Shown: positions 1 to 4,566 of the stretch, in pieces | Layout of the letters: every line of letters starts with the position of its first letter | How positions within the stretch are numbered: the stretch's first letter is position 1 | Assembly (NCBI GenBank): GCA_038046265.1 | Contig: JBBSWN010000006.1 | Location: forward strand, 1-8,031 | Direction: 5' to 3' | DNA: 8,031 bases | Source of the DNA: JAGWAC01 sp038046265 | GTDB lineage: Archaea; Nanobdellota; Nanobdellia; SCGC-AAA011-G17; JACPIM01 | Made by a program: the position numbers and the translations under genes | Notes under the pieces: generated by a model | What the model was told of the DNA's origin: nothing | Seen by the model: only the letters and a program-made list of their open reading frames with translations | Database searches by the model: none

Positions 1-47
1 AGCGGCCTTTGGCGCCGTTGACAGCAGTTCGAATCTGCTCGGGGCTA
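1..47 (+). tRNA. tRNA-Gln (anticodon TTG), 3' part only
   Basis: This is the 3' half of a glutamine tRNA cut by the left window edge. An anticodon stem GCGGC/GCCGT (2-6 with 14-18) closes a 7-base loop, CTTTGGC, which places TTG at the anticodon (9-11) after the invariant T33. A T-arm follows, AGCAG-TTCGAAT-CTGCT (23-39), then the acceptor strand CGGGGCT (40-46) and discriminator A47. The variable loop is short, about 4 bases. No CCA is encoded: the bases after A47 are CTT. The missing 5' part should begin AGCCCCG, which fits archaeal tRNA-Gln. Reading the anticodon as TGG (Pro) would put a pyrimidine at position 37 and break the stem, so Gln is preferred. Confidence 0.85.
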
Positions 48-54
48 CTTTTTA
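48..54 (+). terminator. Oligo-T stretch after tRNA-Gln(TTG)
   Basis: A run of five T directly after the tRNA 3' end (49-53) is a plausible archaeal intrinsic termination signal, since archaeal RNA polymerase terminates at short T-tracts without needing a hairpin. It lies before the TATA-like box of the next tRNA gene, so the two tRNAs are probably separate units. Confidence 0.4.
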
Positions 55-62
55 ATAAAATT

Positions 63-72
63 CTTAAATAGG
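63..72 (+). promoter_or_regulatory. TATA-like box of tRNA-Gln(CTG)
   Basis: The sequence CTTAAATAGG is centred about 29 bases upstream of the tRNA 5' end at 96, close to the usual archaeal TATA distance of about 26 from the start of transcription. The same TTAAATAGG core recurs upstream of eS1 and, on the minus strand, of endA. Confidence 0.5.
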
Positions 73-95
73 AAAATTTAATTAATTTATCTTAT

Positions 96-180
96 AGTCC
101 TGTCATCTAGCGGCCAAATTTTAGGCTATGGATACGAGGCTCTGGCCCTCGAAACTGAGGTTCGAATCCTCACAGGACTA
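96..180 (+). tRNA. tRNA-Gln (anticodon CTG) with enlarged D-loop
   Basis: A complete cloverleaf can be drawn. The acceptor is AGTCCTG (96-102) with CAGGACT (173-179), with discriminator A180. The D-stem is ATCT (105-108) with GGAT (130-133). The anticodon stem is CGAGG/CCTCG (135-139 with 147-151) closing loop CTCTGGC, anticodon CTG at 142-144. The T-arm is TGAGG-TTCGAAT-CCTCA (156-172). It decodes CAG. No CCA is encoded. The odd part is the D-loop (109-129): it has 21 bases instead of the usual 8-12 and holds a small internal hairpin, GGCC (112-115) with GGCT (124-127). This brings the gene to 85 bases. No intron is visible at the normal site 3' of the anticodon. Confidence 0.9.
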
Positions 181-228
181 GTTTATCTTTAAAAAAATGT
201 GAAAAGTTAGAGTTTCAGAATCAAAGAT

Positions 229-248
229 CATATAATGAATATATAAAA
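229..248 (+). promoter_or_regulatory. TATA-like sequence ahead of the 70-residue gene
   Basis: Two overlapping A/T boxes lie in the 84-base gap after the tRNA: one at 229-237 (CATATAATG) and one at 240-248 (TATATAAAA). Their centres are about 32 and 21 bases before the ATG at 265. The first fits a very short leader. The second is rather close. Which one is used cannot be told from sequence. Confidence 0.4.
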
Positions 249-264
249 GCGATAAGGAAAAAAG

Positions 265-477
265 ATGAATAAACTAAAAGAAACTGATGTTGGAAAAGGA
301 GTTGCCTTAGAATTAAAAACTGCTGATGGTAAAAAAGAAAATATTTTTGGAAAAGTTATTTCTGTTCAGGATGACGGTGTTGAGGTAGAGACTATACCTA
401 AACCTTATGTGGGAGAAAGGCCAAAAGTAAAAGTCCCTTATGAGGTTATAGAAAATTTTAGATATCTCCAAGGTTAA
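265..477 (+). CDS. Small basic protein, possible Sm-like/SH3-like beta-barrel
   Basis: I do not recognise the family with certainty. The 70-residue product has alternating hydrophobic stretches typical of a five-strand barrel: a variable strand around residues 12-18 (GVALELK), a G-K turn, a strand around 26-34 (NIFGKVISV), an acidic D-D-G turn (36-38), a strand (VEVET) and a terminal strand near 53-66 (VKVPYEVIENFRYL). The pattern of residues G29-K-V, D-D-G-V and a late V-P-Y-x-x-I resembles Sm-like proteins and the C-terminal domain of RimP, which bind RNA or ribosomal subunits. This is a fold guess from pattern only. It has no signal peptide or membrane segment. It sits just before rpsO in the same direction with 39 bases between, but rpsO has its own TATA box, so it may be an independent transcript. 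Only one possible ATG start exists. Confidence 0.75.
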   Translation: MNKLKETDVGKGVALELKTADGKKENIFGKVISVQDDGVEVETIPKPYVGERPKVKVPYEVIENFRYLQG

Positions 478-486
478 TTAAAAAGA

Positions 487-494
487 TTTATAAA
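487..494 (+). promoter_or_regulatory. TATA box of rpsO, likely leaderless
   Basis: TTTATAAA is centred about 26 bases before the ATG at 517, exactly the distance expected if transcription starts at or next to the start codon. No Shine-Dalgarno sequence is present between the box and the ATG, which agrees with a leaderless mRNA. Confidence 0.55.
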
Positions 495-516
495 TGAACT
501 AAAATCAAAAAAGACA

Positions 517-972
517 ATGGCAAGAATGTACTCCAGGAAGAGAGGAAAAGCAGGCTCTACCAGACCTAGCAAAGCTGTTGTCCAGCAATGGATAAGGTAT
601 AAAGGAGAGGAAATAGAGAAGCTAATTGTAAAATTATACAAGGGGGGAAATTCTATCAGCGTTATTGGGATGATATTAAGAGATACTTATGGAATACCAA
701 GTGTAAGATTTATTACAAAGAAAAGAATAGCTACTATTTTGAAAACAAATGGCTTAAGCCCTAAACTGCCAGAAGACATGACAGCATTAATAAAAAAAGA
801 CATTAGACTGGTGAAGCATTTGGATGCACACAAGAAAGACATGACTGTCTGGAGAGGGCTAACAATTACAGAAAGCAAGATAAATAAATTAGCCAAGTAT
901 TACAAAAGGGAAGGAGTTTTACAAAGAGCTTGGAAATTTGACAGAAAAACTGCAAAATTATTAGTAGAATAA
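517..972 (+). CDS. rpsO: Small ribosomal subunit protein uS15
   Basis: This is the archaeal/eukaryotic form of uS15, 151 residues, the usual length for archaea. It is a helical 16S rRNA-binding protein of the 30S platform. The N-terminal extension MARMYSRKRGKAGSTRP is the family signature of archaeal S15P. The four-helix core follows (about residues 75-150), with the conserved L-x-x-H-L-x-x-H-x-x-D segment, here LVKHLDAHKKDM (98-109). A TATA box lies 26 bases upstream and no ribosome binding site is visible, so translation probably starts on a leaderless mRNA. The stop codon is followed after a single base by the ATG of the DHH gene, so the two are almost surely co-transcribed. The same neighbourhood, uS15 next to a RecJ-like DHH gene, is known from other archaea. 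Confidence 0.96.
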   Translation: MARMYSRKRGKAGSTRPSKAVVQQWIRYKGEEIEKLIVKLYKGGNSISVIGMILRDTYGIPSVRFITKKRIATILKTNGLSPKLPEDMTALIKKDIRLVKHLDAHKKDMTVWRGLTITESKINKLAKYYKREGVLQRAWKFDRKTAKLLVE

Positions 973-973
973 A

Positions 974-2362
974 ATGAATAATTTTCTTTCATATCTAAAA
1001 GAGTGTGTTGATGTTTTTAAAAAAAATGTTTCTAATGAGCCTGTAAGAATTTTAGGGCATTTGGACAGTGATGGAATAAGCTCTAGCTCAATTTTAATAA
1101 AAGCTTTTCACAGAGAAGGAATTAAAGTTGTTTATTCTAGCCATAGACAAGCAGATGAAAAAGTTGTAAAAGAACTGGGGAGAGAGCCATACAAGATTTA
1201 TTTTTTTGTTGATTTTGGGTCTAATGTTTTAAAGTTTATTAATGAATATTTAAATGGAAAGAAAGTATTTATTTTAGACCACCATAAATTTGAAGACATA
1301 AAGACAGAACATTATAATATAAATCAAAACAAGTTTAACATAGATGATAACTGTGTTTCAGGAGCTGGAATAGCATACTTATTTGCAAGATGCTTAAATC
1401 CCAGGAACAAGGACTTAAGTTACTTGGCTTTAATTGGTGCAATCGGCGACAACCAGGACAAGAACGGGTTTTCTGAAATAAACAAGTTGATTGTGAATGA
1501 TGCTATTGAGTTTGGGGATGTTGACATTAAATTAGGATTAAGTTTTTTTGGAGCACAATCAAGGCCCTTGCACAAATTGATCAGTTCGAGCACTGATATT
1601 TTCATTCCTGGAATTACTGGAAATGAAGTTGGAGCGAAGAAGTTTTTAGAAGATCTAGGAATAGATGTAATGGACAACAAAGGGCAGTATAGAAAGGCTT
1701 TTGACTTAAACAAGGAAGAAATGAACAAATTAATTACAGCAATCATGATAAGCAAGATTGAAAGCAAAGACAAGCCAGAAGACATAATTGGGAATATTTA
1801 CACTTTGAAAAAAGAAGAAAATGGTGAAACGGTGAAAGATTTAAAGGAATTTTCAACCTTGTTAAATGCTTGCGGAAGGCTAAACATGGCTTCTTTGGGA
1901 GTAGGAACTTGCTTGGGAGACAAGAATTTTAAATTAAAGGCTTATGAATTATTAAAAAACTACAAGAATGAGATTATAAATTCAATGAACTGGGTTTATT
2001 CAAACAGAAATACAGAAAATATAATAGAGAAAGATAAACTAGTTATAATTAATGCAAAGAATAATGTAAAAGACACTATGATAGGGACTGTGAATTCGAT
2101 TTTATGCAAGAGCGGGATTTTTAATGACGGATGCTTGGTTGTTTCAATGGCCTATACATTGGACAACAACATAAAAATTAGTTTAAGAAGTATTAATAGT
2201 GAACTAGACTTAAGCTCCTTGATTAATGAACTATGCATTAAATTAAATGGTGTTGGCGGGGGGCATCCAAATGCTGCTGGAGGTTTAATTCCAACAGCTA
2301 AAGAACAAGAATTTATTTCTGAAATTTTAAACAGATTTAATTTAAAAGAAATTTCTAATTAA
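974..2362 (+). CDS. DHH/DHHA1 family phosphoesterase (archaeal RecJ-like)
   Basis: The 462-residue protein carries the full set of DHH motifs: H29-L-D31-S-D33-G (motif I), D80 in FFVDFG (motif II), the D102-H103-H104 triad (motif III) and G155-A-I-G-D159 (motif IV). These residues bind two metal ions, usually Mn2+. The C-terminal DHHA1 domain has the substrate-binding GGGHPNAAGG loop (428-437). All catalytic residues are intact. Members of this archaeal group act as single-strand DNA or RNA exonucleases or short-oligonucleotide phosphodiesterases. The group includes the Cdc45-related GAN protein of the replisome and NrnA-like nucleases; which role applies here is not decidable from motifs. 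It follows rpsO with one base between and no Shine-Dalgarno sequence, so translation may depend on coupling. Its stop overlaps the stop of the opposing gene by 4 bp. It lies in the cytoplasm: no signal or membrane segment. Confidence 0.93.
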   Translation: MNNFLSYLKECVDVFKKNVSNEPVRILGHLDSDGISSSSILIKAFHREGIKVVYSSHRQADEKVVKELGREPYKIYFFVDFGSNVLKFINEYLNGKKVFILDHHKFEDIKTEHYNINQNKFNIDDNCVSGAGIAYLFARCLNPRNKDLSYLALIGAIGDNQDKNGFSEINKLIVNDAIEFGDVDIKLGLSFFGAQSRPLHKLISSSTDIFIPGITGNEVGAKKFLEDLGIDVMDNKGQYRKAFDLNKEEMNKLITAIMISKIESKDKPEDIIGNIYTLKKEENGETVKDLKEFSTLLNACGRLNMASLGVGTCLGDKNFKLKAYELLKNYKNEIINSMNWVYSNRNTENIIEKDKLVIINAKNNVKDTMIGTVNSILCKSGIFNDGCLVVSMAYTLDNNIKISLRSINSELDLSSLINELCIKLNGVGGGHPNAAGGLIPTAKEQEFISEILNRFNLKEISN

Positions 2363-2982
2363 AAATGATATTCTTTTTTAACTTTTTTTCCTTTTCCCAA
2401 AAAAGTAGAAATTACTCCAATCAAGCCAACAAGAGCAAAGACAAAACCCATTGAGAAAGGCAAGGCATCAATTGGGTGAAAACCAGGTTCCAAGACTGAG
2501 AGTTCTGGATTTTTTGGATTATAATATACTTTAACTTTATCCGGCACTGTGTATTCATTTACTAGTCTTTGAGCTGATCCTGGACTACTTGAAGAGCTTT
2601 GACCACTAGATGATGTAATACTGTTGCTTAAATATTTTTCATTATCAATATAATATTCATACAATATTTCTGCACTATAACTAGGTTTGTTGTCAGAGTT
2701 TCTGGAAGAGACAAATTCAGAAGACAATATTGTGCCTTCAACAGCTGGCCAGTTTTTGCTTTCTATGCCATTTAAAATCCACGAGTATGTAAAGTACATT
2801 AATAAAGAACCTACTAAAAGGAAAATAAGGAAAAAGAAAAAGAGGCCAACTCTTTCTTTTTTTGTTAAAGGTAATTCTTTAGGCTTTTGTTGTGGATATT
2901 TTTTGCTTTCTTCAACTGCTTTTTCCACAAATTCCAGGCCTTTGGATTTTAAGGCTGATTTGTATCTTTTTAAGAAACTCAT
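2359..2982 (-). CDS. DUF3592-like two-helix membrane protein
   Basis: The 207-residue protein has a basic, amphipathic N-terminus, a strong transmembrane helix (about residues 45-70), an outer beta-rich domain, and a second helix (about 175-195) followed by a lysine-rich cytoplasmic tail. The domain between the helices has DUF3592 hallmarks: WPAVEGTI after helix 1 (78-85), a Y-x-Y-x-I-D strand (108-113), V-x-VYYNP (150-156) and LEPG (164-167). A serine-rich stretch at 122-133 interrupts the domain where related proteins have a short loop. The function of DUF3592 is unknown; the domain is presumed extracytoplasmic. It is transcribed away from eS1 from its own TATA box, and it converges on the DHH gene with overlapping stop codons. 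The start is the first ATG, 27 bases from the TATA centre. Confidence 0.85.
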   Translation of the reverse strand: MSFLKRYKSALKSKGLEFVEKAVEESKKYPQQKPKELPLTKKERVGLFFFFLIFLLVGSLLMYFTYSWILNGIESKNWPAVEGTILSSEFVSSRNSDNKPSYSAEILYEYYIDNEKYLSNSITSSSGQSSSSSPGSAQRLVNEYTVPDKVKVYYNPKNPELSVLEPGFHPIDALPFSMGFVFALVGLIGVISTFLGKGKKVKKEYHF

Positions 2983-3005
2983 TTTAATGACTTAGTTTAA
3001 ATGGA

Positions 3006-3013
3006 TTTATAAA
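3006..3013 (-). promoter_or_regulatory. TATA box of the DUF3592-like gene
   Basis: TTTATAAA is centred about 27 bases upstream of the minus-strand ATG at 2982, the distance of a leaderless archaeal promoter. The sequence is palindromic, so the box alone gives no direction. The distance to the gene does. Confidence 0.5.
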
Positions 3014-3042
3014 TATTCTTGACTAAAAAACAAAGCATAATC

Positions 3043-3054
3043 TTTTTAAATAGG
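3043..3054 (+). promoter_or_regulatory. TATA-like box upstream of eS1
   Basis: TTTTTAAATAGG is the best box in the 135-base divergent gap. Its centre is about 70 bases before the eS1 ATG, which would give a leader of about 45 bases. A second weaker candidate, ACTTTTAAG at 3074-3082, is 40 bases before the ATG. The same 12 bases, TTTTTAAATAGG, occur in the endA promoter on the minus strand. Confidence 0.4.
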
Positions 3055-3117
3055 GGCTTTTCTTTAGAAATAAACTTTTAAGAAAGGTTTAATCAAAACT
3101 AAACAAAAACTAAGAAA

Positions 3118-3690
3118 ATGGCTAAAGCTGAAATAAAGAAATATTGGGCATCTGTTCAAGCTACTCCTGAGTTTAATAATGCTGAAATTGGTGAAATACC
3201 GTATACAGAAGTGAAGACGTTGAATGGGAGAGTAATGAGGACTAACTTATATTTATTGACAAATGACGCCAGAAAGCAGAATTCTGAAATTTCCTTTAAA
3301 ATAACAAACACTGACGGAAAAATTGCCCATACACAGATTCAAGGATACAAGATTTTAAATGCTTATTTAAAGAAAGTAATGAGAGCTGGAAGAGACAAGG
3401 TGGATGATGCTTTTACATGCGAGACTAAAGACAAAGTAAAAATAAAGGTAAAGCCATTTTTTATAACTAAAAACAAGACTAACAAGTTAATCTTGTCTAA
3501 ATTAAGATTAAGTGTGAGAAAGCACTTTGAAGAATATGCTGGACAAACTGACTTTAACAAGATGGTGAAGGATTTAACAAGCAATTTTATACAGAGAGAA
3601 TTTAAACAAGAATTAAAGAAAATTTATCCTTTAAATTTATTTGAAATAAGAGAACTATCAAGAGAAAGAGAAAAATTTAAAGCACAATAA
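3118..3690 (+). CDS. rps3ae: Small ribosomal subunit protein eS1 (S3Ae)
   Basis: The 190-residue product is the archaeal eS1 protein, found in archaea and eukaryotes but not in bacteria, at the platform of the small subunit near the mRNA exit. The recognisable parts are the N-terminal KKYWASVQATPEFNNAEIGEI (about 7-27, related proteins have KxWY-x-I-x-AP-x-FG), a basic T-x-x-x-GR-V-M-R-T-NLYLLTND block (33-50), and a C-terminal FIQREFKQELKKIYPLNLFEIRE segment matching the family's K-x-I-YPL-x-x-x-x-I-R-K pattern. It is somewhat shorter than many archaeal S3Ae proteins (about 200 residues). It is divergent from the DUF3592-like gene and is followed by an unrecognised gene with its own promoter-like sequence. 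The ATG at 3118 starts directly on the conserved N-terminus. Confidence 0.95.
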   Translation: MAKAEIKKYWASVQATPEFNNAEIGEIPYTEVKTLNGRVMRTNLYLLTNDARKQNSEISFKITNTDGKIAHTQIQGYKILNAYLKKVMRAGRDKVDDAFTCETKDKVKIKVKPFFITKNKTNKLILSKLRLSVRKHFEEYAGQTDFNKMVKDLTSNFIQREFKQELKKIYPLNLFEIRELSREREKFKAQ

Positions 3691-3691
3691 A

Positions 3692-3700
3692 CTTTTTAAG
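3692..3700 (+). promoter_or_regulatory. TATA-like box between eS1 and the 124-residue gene
   Basis: CTTTTTAAG is centred about 30 bases before the ATG at 3726. The whole stretch from about 3687 to the ATG resembles the sequence just ahead of eS1 (about 3071-3117). Both have TAAACTTTT(T)AAGAAA followed by an A/C-rich leader containing ACAAAAACT. The T-run here may also end eS1 transcripts. Confidence 0.4.
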
Positions 3701-3725
3701 AAAAACTTTAAACAAAAACTGAAAA

Positions 3726-4100
3726 ATGATAAGCAGTTTTCAAGGAATGTATACTATTGAAGGAGACCAAAGAAAAATGGTCTTAAATTATTTAAGTGAT
3801 AGATTATTGAGGATTAATTTTCAATTTAGAGATGAACAATGTAGTGGAGAAGTAGATATAGATTATGATTTAGTTTCCGGAAAAATGAAAGAAACTAAAA
3901 CAATAGTACAAAAATTCAGAGAGGAAAGAGATCTATCAGTCTTAGCTGATGAAGAATTTAAAAACTTTTTAAGAAAAAATAAACCAAAGATTTTAGAAAG
4001 TGTGGCTGAGAAAGAGAGAATAAAACTGGATAGAGCTTTAGGAGATTTAGATCCTCCTTCTGGATTTTTGAATAAATTAAGAAGAATTTTAGGATATTAA
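3726..4100 (+). CDS. Unrecognised 124-residue protein
   Basis: I do not recognise this protein. It is soluble, with no signal or membrane segment. The first half (about 6-56) looks beta-rich (MYTIEG, KMVLNYL, LLRINFQF, SGEVDIDYDL). The second half is helical and charged: KFREERDLSVLADEEFKNFLRKNKPK and a following lysine/arginine-rich helix. It ends in a short tail, DPPSGFLNKLRRILGY, that might be an amphipathic helix. Composition matches its neighbours, and the reading frame is intact, so it is likely expressed. It has its own TATA-like box, and the broken gene begins 11 bases after its stop, so those two probably formed an operon. No function is proposed. Confidence 0.7.
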   Translation: MISSFQGMYTIEGDQRKMVLNYLSDRLLRINFQFRDEQCSGEVDIDYDLVSGKMKETKTIVQKFREERDLSVLADEEFKNFLRKNKPKILESVAEKERIKLDRALGDLDPPSGFLNKLRRILGY

Positions 4101-4109
4101 GGTCGGATA
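4101..4109 (+). promoter_or_regulatory. Possible ribosome binding site of the broken gene
   Basis: GGTCGGATA precedes the ATG at 4112. It resembles the archaeal Shine-Dalgarno GGTGAT with extra bases, and the spacing to the ATG is short. Because the upstream gene ends at 4100, an internal ribosome binding site would be expected here. The match is weak. Confidence 0.25.
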
Positions 4110-4111
4110 AA

Positions 4112-4398
4112 ATGAAAGTATATTGGGCTATCGGCCATGGATTTGGAAATTACGAATTATTTGTAGTTAAAACTGAAGAAGATTACTATAGAGTAGAAGA
4201 TATTACAAAAAGATTAGGTGGCAAGATAGTAACTAAAGGTGAATTTTAACTTGAAGAAAAAGATTTTGAAAATTTTACAGAATCTAGAAATCCTAGAGCT
4301 CAAATTTTAGCAAGAACAATTGCTGAGCCAGAAAAACTAAAAAATTAGATCCTAAATCATTAGAAATAAAACTAAGATTTCCTGAAGCAGCATTATGA
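4112..4398 (+). pseudogene. Broken gene: one in-frame stop and one frame change
   Basis: An ATG at 4112 opens a 45-codon frame starting MKVYWAIGHGFGNYELF that stops at TAA 4247-4249. The same frame continues after the stop for 32 more sense codons (LEEKDFENF through IAEPEKLKN) to TAG 4346-4348. At the A-run 4339-4344, adding one A restores a frame that reads KLDPKSLEIKLRFPEAAL and ends at TGA 4396-4398. Joined, the three parts give a protein of about 95 residues with protein-like composition throughout and a uniform codon style. I do not recognise the family. The lesions suggest a decaying gene. The A-run slip alone could be a sequencing or assembly error, and then only the TAA would remain. 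It sits 11 bases after the 124-residue gene, as if the second gene of an operon. Confidence 0.6.
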
Positions 4399-4403
4399 TA
4401 AAT

Positions 4404-4415
4404 TTAAGGTCTGAT
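4404..4415 (+). repeat. Second copy of a 12-base repeat flanking the broken gene
   Basis: TTAAGGTCTGAT here matches TTAAGGTCGGAT at 4097-4108 in 11 of 12 positions. The two copies bracket the broken gene, 307 bases apart. The first copy overlaps the stop of the upstream gene and its presumed ribosome binding site, so the second might be the leftover leader of another lost gene. Confidence 0.35.
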
Positions 4416-4438
4416 CCATCTAACTTCGGATAATTATT

Positions 4439-4453
4439 CCGGAAACTTTCCGG
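4439..4453. repeat. 15-base perfect palindrome (7+1+7)
   Basis: CCGGAAA and TTTCCGG are exact inverted repeats separated by one C. It lies in the gap between the broken gene and the endonuclease gene, about 30 bases before the TATA box at 4482. A one-base loop makes an RNA hairpin of full length unlikely, so a dimeric protein-binding site is the more natural reading. Nearby related pieces, TTCGGATAA (4425-4433) and AAAC/GTTT (4443-4446 with 4453-4456), add further partial symmetry. The GC-rich CCGG cores stand out in an A/T-rich gap. Confidence 0.45.
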
Positions 4454-4481
4454 TTTCATCACTTTCTAATTAGACAATAGG

Positions 4482-4494
4482 TTATATATAAATA
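4482..4494 (+). promoter_or_regulatory. TATA box ahead of the LAGLIDADG gene
   Basis: TTATATATAAATA is the strongest TATA-type sequence in the window. Transcription would begin near 4513, which is downstream of the possible TTG start at 4498. This argues for the ATG at 4567 as the real start, with a leader of about 50 bases. Confidence 0.5.
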
Positions 4495-4566
4495 CCATTG
4501 GACAAATCCACTGGACAAACGCTGGACCCCCGTGAGCTTTTTAAAATAAATTGTTTTAATTCATTT

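Noticed and set aside
687..896. Minus-strand open frame inside rpsO
   Set aside because: It is fully within the uS15 gene, has no promoter or family features, and is a frame shadow.
1420..1785. Minus-strand 121-codon open frame inside the DHH gene
   Set aside because: It is serine/leucine/isoleucine-rich shadow translation of a gene with all DHH motifs intact on the plus strand.
2687..2995. Plus-strand open frame opposite the DUF3592-like gene
   Set aside because: The minus-strand protein has two membrane helices and family motifs; the plus frame has none and begins in the middle of it.
3363..3584. Minus-strand open frame inside eS1
   Set aside because: It is a shadow of a clearly recognised ribosomal protein gene.
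4439..4453. Palindrome as an intrinsic terminator hairpin
   Set aside because: The loop would be one base and no T-run follows; archaeal termination does not need it.
4400..4560. CRISPR-like or tandem repeat array
   Set aside because: The repeats are only 5-15 bases, few, and unevenly spaced; no repeat-spacer pattern exists anywhere in the window.
4498..4566. TTG start of the endonuclease gene at 4498
   Set aside because: It lies only about 10 bases after the TATA centre, upstream of the expected transcription start. Not fully excluded, since homologues were not compared.
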